Source of the DNA: Enterococcus innesii
GTDB taxonomy: Bacteria; Bacillota; Bacilli; Lactobacillales; Enterococcaceae
Reading direction: 5' to 3'
DNA: 64,000 bases
NCBI GenBank assembly: GCA_018982785.1
Contig: JAHHEN010000005.1
Coordinates: forward strand, 248,001-312,000
Part shown: positions 1-8,569 of the stretch, in pieces
How positions within the stretch are numbered: position 1 is the stretch's first letter
How the letters are laid out: the number at the start of each line of letters is the position of its first letter
Translations under genes and position numbers: made by a program
The notes under the pieces: generated by a model
Databases searched by the model: none
What the model was told of the DNA's origin: nothing
What the model saw: the letters and a program-made list of their open reading frames with translations, nothing else

Positions 1-308
1 GCGGCTAAGACAAGAAATATCCGCACCGGTTTCCCCTCAAGATCGATGGGCTGTTTCGTTACTAAAAGGCTCATACTTTGCTCCAAAACCCCTTCTCCAG
101 GACGGGCATGCATCAGCGCAAAGTAATCCGCCAACACCATGTAAGGACCATTTTCTTCCACGCTTTGAATCATCGCTTCGATGTATTCTGACGTGATCAG
201 CACTTCATCCAGCAAGGGCTGGCTAGCTAATTTTACGGCTGAGCGCCAATCTGCCACTGTCTCATCCGTTTGTATATGCTTTTCAGGCAAATAATCCTTC
301 ACTTTCAT
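1..308 (-). CDS. PTS EIIA domain protein, partial (C-terminus off window)
   Basis: About 102 residues of the N-terminal part of a mannitol/ascorbate-type PTS EIIA protein, which relays phosphate from HPr to a sugar-specific EIIB. The segment reading ADYFALMHARPGEGV matches the active-site region of this family, with the histidine of LMHARP as the phosphorylation site. The start ATG overlaps the stop of the upstream PRD regulator (ATGA), so the two are translationally coupled. The gene runs off the left edge, so sugar specificity cannot be told; the rest of the operon (EIIB, EIIC) presumably lies outside the window. Confidence 0.8.
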   Translation of the reverse strand, partial: MKVKDYLPEKHIQTDETVADWRSAVKLASQPLLDEVLITSEYIEAMIQSVEENGPYMVLADYFALMHARPGEGVLEQSMSLLVTKQPIDLEGKPVRIFLVLA

Positions 309-1945
309 TCTGATTTAACCTCCAACATTTTTGATAGGAACCATTCTTTGTTTTCGATTCCTTGCATGATCAATTTCATCATTGGTTCCACCTTTTGCGT
401 CTCATCCTCTCGGATCATCAATAAAATAATGATGTCGGCTTTTTGGTTGCCCCATTCTACTGGCTGATCCAAAAGTAGGATTGAGATCGCTGTTTTTTCG
501 ACATAATTCGGATTGCCATGAGGGATGGCAAAGCCATTATCTAAATAGGTTGATTGTAGCTGCTCTCTTTCAGTGATGGATTGCTGAAACTGCGCTTTTC
601 GTTTTTCATCACTAAAAGGGGTTTGTTCGATCAGAAAATTGATGGCTTCTGTTTTGCTGGCAAATCGCTCGAAAAAGACGGTTGGCTGGATCATCGATTG
701 GGCTTGAAGAAGCAAACCATTTTGATCGGCCACTGCCTCATTATCGATGACTAAATCGATGTAATGATTCATGATCCGCTTCATGTCGCGATTGGTCACC
801 ATAGGCGAGATCCGCACCACAGGTTTTTGAATCCCTACGAGATCGATGGTTGAAATAATAAAATCGATCGCCGAAATGTCCATCTGCTTTAATTTTTCTA
901 CTGAAACGGTTTCGATACTGTCGATCTCTGGCAGAATGCGACGAATTTTCGCAGAGACAAATGAGCTAGTTCCGACGCCATTGGGACAGACAAAAATGAT
1001 TTTGTTCATGCGGCGCATTCGCTCGATTGCTGCTTGAAAATGGATCGTGACAAATCCAATCTCATCATCAGAGATCCCCACTTGATACGCTTTCAAGAAA
1101 TCATGAAGCGAGAACCAGACCACGCCATACAAAGCAGGATAGTTTTGTTTGATTTCTTCCAACAAAGGGTTGATGACTGTGGTTTGCGCTTCGATCCGCA
1201 GCAGTAGTTGATACAGATGGATCGTCACATCTTCTTCCAAACGATTGTCTTGGGTCAAGTCGGTACCTAAGCCTTCGCTGATTTTTTGAATCAAGTTACG
1301 CACTTTTCCCCGAAAGACGAAAGGAACTTTTTCACTTTTCATAAAAAATTTCAAGCCGCTACCGACGATCAGGTAGGTTAGATATTGCACTTCTTTTGGT
1401 GAAAATTGATAAATGTGTTGTTCTTCGATTTCTTTCAGTAGCTCATAGACTAACGGATATTTGTCGAACTCCAAAAACAACTTCCCCACTTGGCGGTTTT
1501 CTTCAATCACTAAGTTTTCCGCATGACTCGCCCGCTCGATCAGCAGCACGATGGAAAGTACGATACTTTGAATATAGCTGTCGGGCATTTCCACTTGTTT
1601 TTCCACTAACGCTCGACGAAAGGCCTGATTTACTTCCTGGTATTTCGCAGGTTCCACCAACAAGGAAAACGCCGCTGGTTGATCCAGCATCATTAAGCAA
1701 AAGCGTTTGAGCACCCGATGGATCTGGGATTCACTTGCTTCAAAAAATGTACCTGAATTATCAAATCTCAGACGTAAGCTTTCTTTTTGAAACAGCTCTT
1801 TTAAATAAGAAATATCTTTGGCAATACTGCTGCTGGAAACGAAATAATCCTCTGCTAACTGCTGATAGCTGAGATGATCGCCAGCAATCAACCGTTTAAA
1901 AATCAAAATCCTTCGTTCCGATGTCCCCGAATAATTCATTTTCAT
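305..1945 (-). CDS. BglG/MtlR-type PRD transcriptional regulator with EIIB and EIIA domains
   Basis: 546-residue PTS-controlled regulator. Domains in order: N-terminal helix-turn-helix (about residues 10-60), two PTS-regulation domains (about 90-200 and 205-312), an EIIB-like domain with Cys near 320 in FVCPNGVGTS, and a C-terminal EIIA-like domain (about 420-546) with the expected histidine near 476 in FAIPHGNP. Phosphorylation of PRD/EIIB/EIIA sites by PTS proteins would set its activity according to sugar supply. It directly precedes and overlaps the EIIA gene, so it most likely activates that PTS operon. The architecture is that of activators such as MtlR/LicR rather than of short RNA-binding antiterminators. 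Confidence 0.9.
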   Translation of the reverse strand: MKMNYSGTSERRILIFKRLIAGDHLSYQQLAEDYFVSSSSIAKDISYLKELFQKESLRLRFDNSGTFFEASESQIHRVLKRFCLMMLDQPAAFSLLVEPAKYQEVNQAFRRALVEKQVEMPDSYIQSIVLSIVLLIERASHAENLVIEENRQVGKLFLEFDKYPLVYELLKEIEEQHIYQFSPKEVQYLTYLIVGSGLKFFMKSEKVPFVFRGKVRNLIQKISEGLGTDLTQDNRLEEDVTIHLYQLLLRIEAQTTVINPLLEEIKQNYPALYGVVWFSLHDFLKAYQVGISDDEIGFVTIHFQAAIERMRRMNKIIFVCPNGVGTSSFVSAKIRRILPEIDSIETVSVEKLKQMDISAIDFIISTIDLVGIQKPVVRISPMVTNRDMKRIMNHYIDLVIDNEAVADQNGLLLQAQSMIQPTVFFERFASKTEAINFLIEQTPFSDEKRKAQFQQSITEREQLQSTYLDNGFAIPHGNPNYVEKTAISILLLDQPVEWGNQKADIIILLMIREDETQKVEPMMKLIMQGIENKEWFLSKMLEVKSE

Positions 1946-2087
1946 ACGCTCACCCTCTACATCTATTTTATTGCTACTGTACCAAATTAGAAGGCTAATT
2001 GTTAGATTAAAGAATGATTAAAAGGAGTGTACACTTTGATTTTTAAGGCTCCTGAAGGCATTTTATAACAATTTCAAGGCGCTTTTT

Positions 2088-2116
2088 TTCACAATCTGCC
2101 GCCTTTCTCTTATAAT
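2088..2116 (+). promoter_or_regulatory. Promoter of the YpfJ-like gene
   Basis: TTCACA (2088-2093), 17-nt spacer, TATAAT (2111-2116), about 30 nt before the start codon; ribosome site AGGAGG lies just before the ATG. Confidence 0.7.
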
Positions 2117-2146
2117 TAAGCTAGGATTTATATAGGAGGAGATAAC

Positions 2147-3037
2147 ATGAAATGGCGTGGGGGTAGACAAAGCAGAAATGTCGATGATCGAACGGGGCGA
2201 TCATCTGGCTCAGGTGGGATGTTGGCTGCTGGTGGCGGGATCGGTACGGTGATCATCGCTGTTTTATTTTTCCTGTTTAGCGGTGGTGATTTAAGTTCGC
2301 TGCCGGATGTCTTGGGTGGCAGCGGTCAAGCAGCCAATTACCAGACAGAAAATGTGGGCACCAGTGAGTACACGGAGGAAAAAGAATTTTCCGCAGTCGT
2401 GTTCGGCTATTTAGAAGATTATTGGCAAGACGTTTTTCAAGAGCGGCAAGAAACCTATCAAGACCCAACACTCGTATTATTTACGGGAAGTGTCCAGTCG
2501 GCATGCGGCTATGCCACGTCACAGGTTGGTCCGTTTTATTGCCCAGCAGATGAGAATGTGTACCTTGATCTGAGTTTTGCCAATGAGCTTTCTGATAAAT
2601 ATGGCGCAAGCGGCGACTTTGCAATGGCCTATGTCATCGCCCATGAAGTCGGTCATCATGTGCAAAATGAGCTGGGGATCACCCAACAATTGGACAAAAT
2701 CCGCCAGCAAGTTTCAGAAAAGGAATACAATCAGTACAGCGTTCGTTTGGAACTGCAAGCTGACTACTTAGCTGGTACTTTTGCAAAGTATCTACAAGGT
2801 GAAACCTATCAAGGACAGCCGATTTTAGAAGCTGGCGATATTCAAGAAGCGATCACGGCTGCCAATGCCATCGGGGATGATACACTGCAAAAAGAATACC
2901 AAGGCTATGTTGTTCCAGATAGTTTTACGCACGGCACATCGCAGCAGCGCGTGGACTGGTTTAACCGTGGCTATCGTTATGGTGACTTAGCACATGGCGA
3001 CACCTTTAATGTCGATAGCCTTGATTTGAGCAAGTAG
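2147..3037 (+). CDS. ypfJ: YpfJ-like neutral zinc metallopeptidase, membrane-anchored
   Basis: 296-residue protein of the YpfJ / putative neutral zinc metallopeptidase family. The N-terminus is Arg- and Gly-rich (MKWRGGRQSR), followed by a hydrophobic membrane segment (about residues 25-45) and an extracellular domain with the zinc motif HEVGHH near residue 166. The downstream Glu-rich segment LELQADYLAG likely supplies the third zinc ligand. Length and layout fit the family. The physiological substrate of this family is not known. It is transcribed alone from a clear promoter and ends in a strong terminator. Confidence 0.9.
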   Translation: MKWRGGRQSRNVDDRTGRSSGSGGMLAAGGGIGTVIIAVLFFLFSGGDLSSLPDVLGGSGQAANYQTENVGTSEYTEEKEFSAVVFGYLEDYWQDVFQERQETYQDPTLVLFTGSVQSACGYATSQVGPFYCPADENVYLDLSFANELSDKYGASGDFAMAYVIAHEVGHHVQNELGITQQLDKIRQQVSEKEYNQYSVRLELQADYLAGTFAKYLQGETYQGQPILEAGDIQEAITAANAIGDDTLQKEYQGYVVPDSFTHGTSQQRVDWFNRGYRYGDLAHGDTFNVDSLDLSK

Positions 3038-3046
3038 CTTCAACTA

Positions 3047-3096
3047 AAAAAACACTCCGTAACAGCATGAACCGCCTGCTGCTTCGGAGTGTTTTT
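3047..3096 (+). terminator. Terminator after the YpfJ-like gene
   Basis: Stem AACACTCCG / CGGAGTGTT with a 22-nt loop, flanked by A-run and T-run, 10 nt after the stop codon. Confidence 0.85.
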
Positions 3097-3201
3097 AGGT
3101 TCTGGGTGTCCCTTCAAGCCTTTTGGTGAAGGGACGCTTTACGCTTTCTTAACTTTCGCAATGATTTTTTCGCAAAAACGTGCCTGCTTCGTCATACTTT
3201 T

Positions 3202-3304
3202 TTCACATTTCGAGACTATTATATAAGCATACCAACAAACAACCCTAACACTTTTTCATTTTTACTCCTTTGCCTGTCAGTCCCCGCTGACAGGCTCTTT
3301 TTTT
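3202..3304 (+). ncRNA. Repeated small-RNA-like element, copy 1
   Basis: First of five copies of a ~100-bp intergenic element. Order of parts: TTCACA (3202), TATTAT (3217-3222, likely -10 box), an unstructured conserved stretch with ACCAACAAACAACCC, then CTTTTTCATTTTTACTCCTT (3251-3270), then a hairpin GCCTGTCAG / CTGACAGGC with loop TCCCCG and a 7-T tail (3298-3304). This stem differs from the other copies at two base pairs, each changed on both sides (T-A versus C-G), which is strong evidence for a conserved RNA structure. The predicted transcript is about 75 nt. I do not recognise it as a named RNA family. Confidence 0.65.
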
Positions 3305-3322
3305 GTCTTTTGATTGATATAT

Positions 3323-4138
3323 TCAGACCTGCAAGTCTTTGCGCTCATAACGGGAAAAGGTGCCAAAGAAACAGATGATATCGATCAGCAGTACCCATAG
3401 GACTGATGTGGCGCCGTTATCCATGAGTTGGACGGGTAGTGCCATCCGCACAGGTGAAAGTCCTGCCAGCCATTCCAATTTATCGTAGAGTTCCCCCACG
3501 ATGCCGAGCAAATACAGACCGAACACGCAGCCTAAGCCGACGCTGGCAGTTTGTTTGCTGGAACGCAAGATCGTGGATAAAAAGAAACCTAGACAGAGGA
3601 AAAAGACTAAGACACCATACTCGGCAACGAAGATTTTGCTGATTTCTTCTATAAAAGCGGACAGGTCATCTCCTGGTAGTTTGAATAGAGCAAAAGAGGC
3701 CAGATTACTGCCATAGGCAATGAGCCAAAAGCCAGTCAGCAACAACAATCGAGCGAGGAACTTCCACCCAACGATTTCTCTGCGGCTAATAGGCTGAGCA
3801 TATAAATACTCAATCGTTCCTTCTGATTCTTCAGTGATCAGACTGTTCAAGCCTAAAAGCATCCCATAAATACACGCGGCGATAAATAAGTATTGAAAGT
3901 AATACCCGAAAAAGCCTGTCGGTGAAACCAAGCTTGAAGGTCCTGTCAGTTGGAGGTTAAAGATGCCTAGTAATTCTGGGCTGAAAGAGCCCAACATCTG
4001 GTCTAAGGACGTTTTCATTTCTGGCGTGATCATTTGAGGATAGATAGCCGTAAATCCAAAAATGATTGCTGCAAAAAGGATCGTCCAGACCAGCCAGCCT
4101 TTGAAGGTATTTTTAAGGTCGATTTTCATTAAAGTCAT
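3323..4138 (-). CDS. ABC-2 type transporter permease
   Basis: 271-residue integral membrane protein with about six hydrophobic segments and the layout of ABC-2 permeases (N-terminal helix, large external loop around residues 30-80, TM core). The motif region EGTIEYLYAQPISRRE, a cytoplasmic coupling segment, is typical of this family. It lies 69 nt downstream of its ATPase on the same strand, so both form an export pump. The substrate is not evident; related pairs export drugs, lipids or peptides. Confidence 0.85.
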   Translation of the reverse strand: MTLMKIDLKNTFKGWLVWTILFAAIIFGFTAIYPQMITPEMKTSLDQMLGSFSPELLGIFNLQLTGPSSLVSPTGFFGYYFQYLFIAACIYGMLLGLNSLITEESEGTIEYLYAQPISRREIVGWKFLARLLLLTGFWLIAYGSNLASFALFKLPGDDLSAFIEEISKIFVAEYGVLVFFLCLGFFLSTILRSSKQTASVGLGCVFGLYLLGIVGELYDKLEWLAGLSPVRMALPVQLMDNGATSVLWVLLIDIICFFGTFSRYERKDLQV

Positions 4139-4207
4139 TTTTGAGAACCTCCTTCATAGAGCAGCATAAATTGCTGTTCAAGGGTTGGGTGTTCGATCGT
4201 GAACTCT

Positions 4208-5017
4208 TTAATGGCGATTGGTTAGAAAATGTGCCAGCTGATTCATGTCCCCTTGATAGAAAAAACGCAAGGTGTGTGATTCCTGAGCAAGAACTTGTAC
4301 GTTTTCCAAGCCGACTAATGAGATACTGTCCTCATTAGTGAGCGTTACAACTTTGCCGAAATTTTCTTCCTCACTCAGTTCTTTCACGGTGATGATCTGT
4401 CCTTCACGAATAAAGGCGGTCCGATGGGCATAGGTCTGAATTTCATGCAAATCATGGCTAGATAGAAAAATCGTCATCCCCTGTTTATTTCTTCTAAGGA
4501 GCTCTTCAAACAGCCGTTTTTGAATCAAGGGATCTAAGCCATTGGTCGGTTCATCTAAAATCAACATTCTCGGTTGTGCAATCAAGGCGCTCGCAAGCCC
4601 GACTTTTTTCTTGTTGCCCAAAGAAAGTTCTGCGATCGATTTGTTTGGATCAATTTGAAAATGCTCCATCAAATTCTGAATCTCTTTTTTTGGCTGCTTG
4701 ACTTGATGAAAATCTGCCGTAAATGCCAGCAATTCTGCTGTCGTCATTTTTGAATAAAACCGTACATCACTGGAAACATACCCAGTAAACGTTTTGATCT
4801 CTTTGGCTGCTTGTTGGCAATCTCGTCCAAAAATCGCCGCCTGTCCTGCATCTGGTTTGATAAAATTCAACAATACTTTGATGGTCGTTGATTTTCCCGC
4901 ACCATTTGGTCCGATAAAGCCAAAAATCTCTCCTTCTGCCACTTGCAATGATACATTCTCGATGGCGTACTTCTTGTTGTATTGTTTGCTTAGTCCGTTG
5001 ATCGTAATGGCATCCAT
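4208..5017 (-). CDS. ABC transporter ATP-binding protein (ABC-2 exporter)
   Basis: 269-residue ATPase with Walker A GPNGAGKST (about residues 37-45), signature ELSLGNKKKVGL and Walker B MLILDEPTNGLDPL, followed by a ~60-residue C-terminal extension common in this group. It energises the adjacent ABC-2 permease. The pair is flanked on both sides by copies of the small-RNA-like element (at 3202 and 5167), transcribed in the opposite direction. Confidence 0.9.
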   Translation of the reverse strand: MDAITINGLSKQYNKKYAIENVSLQVAEGEIFGFIGPNGAGKSTTIKVLLNFIKPDAGQAAIFGRDCQQAAKEIKTFTGYVSSDVRFYSKMTTAELLAFTADFHQVKQPKKEIQNLMEHFQIDPNKSIAELSLGNKKKVGLASALIAQPRMLILDEPTNGLDPLIQKRLFEELLRRNKQGMTIFLSSHDLHEIQTYAHRTAFIREGQIITVKELSEEENFGKVVTLTNEDSISLVGLENVQVLAQESHTLRFFYQGDMNQLAHFLTNRH

Positions 5018-5166
5018 CCTGTCCCCTCCTTGTACTGCTTTGATGCCATCAGTGTAGCCTTATTTCGTGTTTCCGTCAATCAAAGATCTAAAAGGCTTCC
5101 GCTGGAATTTTTTACGAAAATCATCAACAGATTGACACACTTCTATTGCTTTCTCTTCCTATTTTT

Positions 5167-5268
5167 TTCACATTTTCCCGCTATTATTAATACATACCAA
5201 CAAACAACCCTAACACTTTTTCATTTTTACTCCTATCCCGCCAGTCCCCGCTGGTGGGCTCCTTTTTT
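5167..5268 (+). ncRNA. Repeated small-RNA-like element, copy 2
   Basis: TTCACA (5167), TATTAT (5182-5187), the conserved ACCAACAAACAACCC and CTTTTTCATTTTTACTCC segments, then hairpin CCCGCCAG / CTGGTGGG with loop TCCCCG and a T-tail (5263-5268). The stem keeps pairing through one G-U pair. Spacing between TTCACA and TATTAT is identical to the other copies. Confidence 0.65.
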
Positions 5269-5273
5269 ATCGG

Positions 5274-5358
5274 CAAAAAAACGCAGACCTAGCAGCAACT
5301 GACTTTAGCAAATGTAGCACTCGCTAAAGTCAATTGACTGACTATCCTGCGTTTTTTG
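5274..5358 (-). terminator. Long bidirectional terminator hairpin after the ECF operon
   Basis: Outer stem CAAAAAAACGCAG (5274-5286) / CTGCGTTTTTTG (5347-5358) encloses an inner stem GACTTTAGC (5301-5309) / GCTAAAGTC (5323-5331). T-runs are present on both strands, so it can stop the minus-strand ECF operon as well as plus-strand transcripts. Confidence 0.65.
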
Positions 5359-5372
5359 GCTCGATCATTTCT

Positions 5373-5406
5373 GGGACGGATGAATCAGAATTGATTCGTC
5401 CGTCCC
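5373..5406. repeat. Perfect-paired 15-bp inverted repeat
   Basis: Arms 5373-5387 and 5392-5406 (GGGACGGATGAATCA against its partner) with a GAAT loop; on the plus strand the only non-Watson-Crick pair is U-G. It is flanked by GGCTC (about 5358) and GAGCC followed by seven Ts (about 5425-5437), so the whole stretch may fold as a larger branched plus-strand structure. Function unknown. Confidence 0.5.
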
Positions 5407-5459
5407 ACTTTCATTTTTGACAAAGAGCCCGTTTTTTTAAATTTTCATGGGTTGATTTG

Positions 5460-6290
5460 TTAACGAAACGGATTGTAGAAGCGTCCGCCATTAAGGACCA
5501 TCAAGGACAATCCGAGCGCCACGATCAAGCAAACAACAGCAATCGCCAAGAGATCTTTGCCTTGGATCGGCTTAGCTTTCAGCCAGGTACGCTGCTTGTG
5601 CTTACCAAACCTTCTTAGCTCCATGGCAGCAGAAATATGGTCGATCCGTTCTAAGCTGGAAAAAATCAAGGGAATCGCGATCGCGACATTGCCTGCCACT
5701 CGTTTGCGCAAAGGTGCTTTTTTAGAAAGCTCCACGCCCCGTGCTTGCTGGGCTTTGGCAATGGTCCGAAAATCCTCTTGAATATCAGGGATGTAACGCA
5801 AAGCCAGTGCTACTGCATAGGCGATTTTGTATGAGATCCCGATGCGGTTGATACTGGACGCCAACTCGCTTGGATTGGTGGTAAACAGGAAAATCAACCC
5901 TGGCGGAATCGTGACAAAATATTTGATCAACAGATTCAACTCATAAAACACTTGCTCTTGGGTCAATGTATACCGACCGATCCCTTCAAAAATCACGTGG
6001 CGCGTACCGTAGATCTCCACCCCATATTCTGGTGCGAAAAGATAGACCGCCACCAAATTCAAAAGCGAAAAGAAGATGATAAATTTCAACACAAAAGCGA
6101 TATCTCGGTAGCGAATTCCAGCACTGGCAAATAGAAAGACCGAAAACAATGCCAGTCCAATAAGAAAACGCGTATCGTAAGAGATCATCCCGATAACGGA
6201 TAGCAGCAAAAAACAAATCAGTTTTGCGGCACCGCTTAATTGGTGGATCCACGTTTTGCGGTCAAGATAGCCGATTAGATTACTCTCCAT
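5460..6290 (-). CDS. ecfT: ECF transporter transmembrane component EcfT
   Basis: 276-residue T component of an energy-coupling-factor importer. Multiple hydrophobic segments and the coupling-helix motifs KAQQARG and MELRRFG, which contact the ATPases, are present. The start chosen is the ATG at 6290 (MESNLIGYL), behind AAGGAGG with 6-nt spacing. It overlaps the end of the ATPase gene. It is the last gene of the operon SAM hydrolase - S component - ATPases - EcfT. Confidence 0.9.
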   Translation of the reverse strand: MESNLIGYLDRKTWIHQLSGAAKLICFLLLSVIGMISYDTRFLIGLALFSVFLFASAGIRYRDIAFVLKFIIFFSLLNLVAVYLFAPEYGVEIYGTRHVIFEGIGRYTLTQEQVFYELNLLIKYFVTIPPGLIFLFTTNPSELASSINRIGISYKIAYAVALALRYIPDIQEDFRTIAKAQQARGVELSKKAPLRKRVAGNVAIAIPLIFSSLERIDHISAAMELRRFGKHKQRTWLKAKPIQGKDLLAIAVVCLIVALGLSLMVLNGGRFYNPFR

Positions 6291-7988
6291 CGTATCCCTC
6301 CTTCTCGCTGGCAATAAAGGCGGCAGTAAAAGCGGCGGGATCTGTCAACTGGTTAAGGGTCGCCAGTGTATACAAGCTAGTTTCTTTAAGGTTCGCGGCA
6401 CTCACCACTTGTTTGTCTGCTAAAACAACTTCTGGCGGTGCGTCCAGCAAAATCGTTCCTTGCGTCAAAACGATCGTCCGCTGTGTATACTCCAACATCA
6501 GGTGCATATCGTGGGTGATCATAACGATCGTTAATCCCCGCTGGTTCAACTCCTGTAAGAATTGCATCATTTCGGTGTAATGGCGATAGTCTTGTCCTGC
6601 TGTTGGCTCATCCAATAAAATGAGTTCAGGATCTAAGACGAGGATCGCTGCAATGGCGGCTCGGCGTTTTTGCCCATGACTTAGTGCCGACAATGGCCAT
6701 GAGCGAAACGGATACAGACCACAGATTTTCAAGGTCTGATGAACTTTTTCTGTGATTTCAGCCTCTGGAACGTTTCGGTTGCGCAAGCCTAAGGCAACTT
6801 CGTCAAACAGGAAGTTTTTTGACAGCATTTGATTGCTGTTTTGCAAAACATAGCCAATTTTTTGCGCTCGTTCTTTGATGGAATCATTGCCCATGTCCGT
6901 TCCTTGCCAAAGTAATTTGCCAGATGTCGGAGTCAAAAAGCCAGTAATCAAATGGGACAAGGTCGATTTTCCTGCGCCATTATGCCCGACCAAACTAATC
7001 ATTTCTCCTTGATGGATGGTAAAATCCAGTGCCTGCAAAATTGGTTTGCCCACTTGGTAAGAAAACGATAGATTTTTCGCTTCCAACAACGGCGGCTGGT
7101 GGCTAGGAAGTGCCGTTTTCGGAAATTTTTCTTGAAACTGAGTCAGTTTTTCGGCAATCTCAGGTGATGCAAATGCTTCTACCGCGACCAAATCAGCAGC
7201 ATCGGTCACGGGAACCCCCGCTTTTTTAAGGCGGCTAAATACAGTGGTTCACGAATGCCAACTTGCTGCAGCATGTCCGTTTTTAATAGTTCATTCGGTG
7301 TACTGTCGGCAAGGATGCGGCCTTCTTCCATCACGATGATGCGATCGACAGCGGCGGCTAACACTTCTTCTAAGCGGTGTTCGATGATGATGGTGGTAAA
7401 ACGCTTCTCTTGATACAGCTGGTCGATCATTTTGATGGCTTCCACACCTGTTTGCGGATCCAAGTTGGCTAGCGGCTCATCAAACAGTAGAATCGGTGTT
7501 TCATCGATCAAAACACCTGCCATTGAAACACGCTGCTTTTGGCCACCCGATAATTCCTGCGGTTTTTTCGCCAAATGATCCATTAAGTCGGTCTTTTCAG
7601 CCCAAAAACGCAGCGCCTCTTGCATCACTGCTTGACTACGCTGATCGTTTTCCAATGAAAACACGATATCTTCTGCTACGGTCAAACCTACAAATTGGCT
7701 ATCGGTGTCTTGCAGCACCGTGCCGACGGTCAAAGACAGCTCATAGATGGAAGCTTGTCCAAAATCATTAGTACCGATCGTCAATTCTCCGGTACTACTG
7801 CCTTTGTCATTTTGCGGAATCAAACCGTTCAAACATTTTCCTAATGTACTTTTGCCAGAACCGCTGGCACCGACGATCAGGACTTTTTCTCCTTCATAGA
7901 TCGTTAGATCGATGTTTTTCAAGGTGGGTTCCGCTTGTGCATCATATTGGAAAGAAAAATTCGTAAATTGAATGATTTTTTGTTTCAT
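6280..7988 (-). CDS. ECF transporter double ATPase (YkoD-like), read as two ORFs by a frameshift
   Basis: As read, this is a 260-residue ATPase (7988-7206) and a 309-residue ATPase (7209-6280) overlapping by GTGA. The first has Walker [10 protein letters not shown] and signature LSGGQKQR; the second has Walker [10 protein letters not shown] and LSHGQKRRA after an odd ~40-residue extension. Transporters with a UPF0397 S component usually carry both ATPase domains in one chain of about 565 residues. Adding one A to the six-A run on the coding strand (plus 7222-7227) replaces the end KKRGFP-stop with [12 protein letters not shown] and yields one 569-residue protein. I therefore infer a single gene with a one-base deletion, real or artefactual. 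Confidence 0.75.
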
Positions 7989-8014
7989 TTTTTAGCCTTC
8001 ACACATTTCTTTGG

Positions 8015-8569
8015 TTAGGATTCCTTGCTCAAGCTGCCTTTTTTGGTTTTGGTTGAGGCATAGGCTTTTAGCAGGATCACTCCGATTATCCCAGTTACGA
8101 CTGCATTGGTCAATCCCGCAATGACTCCTTGCGTAAAGACTTTGTTCGCTGGTTCGCCATAGATCAAAATATCACCGATCGGGGCAATGATCACCCAGAC
8201 GACCAAATTTGCGATCGTTTCACCGATCAAGAAGGTCCGAATTTCTTTAGCCCCAAAGGTTCCTTGCTGGATTGGAATCCAACGAGTCAAAAGTCCAAAG
8301 AACACCCCTAAGATCCCAGAGGCGGCGATCCAAGACCACCATGGACCATAAGTCGTCAAATCTCCTAGGGCATGGCCGATAAAGCCCGCTAAACCAGCAA
8401 CGATTGGACCGTAGACAACGCCTAATAGCGCCAAGAAAGGATAGGCTGTGGCGATATCAGTATTTGGAAAACCAGTCGGGATCGTGACGAAACGTTTTAA
8501 GACGAAAAAGACGGCAGCACCGATACCGATTGCAACAATGTGTTTTACTGTAAATTTTGATTGATTCAT
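8015..8569 (-). CDS. ECF transporter S component, UPF0397 family
   Basis: 184-residue membrane protein with five or six hydrophobic segments and family-typical stretches AIGIGAAVFFVLKRF and GFIGHALGDLTTYGPWWSW. It is the substrate-binding subunit of the importer. The ATG sits behind GGAG and overlaps the restored stop of the SAM hydrolase gene. A methionine T-box upstream and the SAM hydrolase partner suggest import of methionine, SAM or a related precursor; this is inference. Confidence 0.85.
   Translation of the reverse strand: MNQSKFTVKHIVAIGIGAAVFFVLKRFVTIPTGFPNTDIATAYPFLALLGVVYGPIVAGLAGFIGHALGDLTTYGPWWSWIAASGILGVFFGLLTRWIPIQQGTFGAKEIRTFLIGETIANLVVWVIIAPIGDILIYGEPANKVFTQGVIAGLTNAVVTGIIGVILLKAYASTKTKKGSLSKES

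Noticed and set aside
3202-3304. The five repeats as mobile elements or a CRISPR array
   Set aside because: No transposase, target duplications or regular short repeat-spacer structure; stem covariation and T-tails point to RNA genes.
7206-7209. GTGA overlap as genuine coupling of two separate ECF ATPase genes
   Set aside because: The second ORF would begin with a 40-residue non-ATPase extension; one added A gives a single double-ATPase chain of the usual length for this transporter group.
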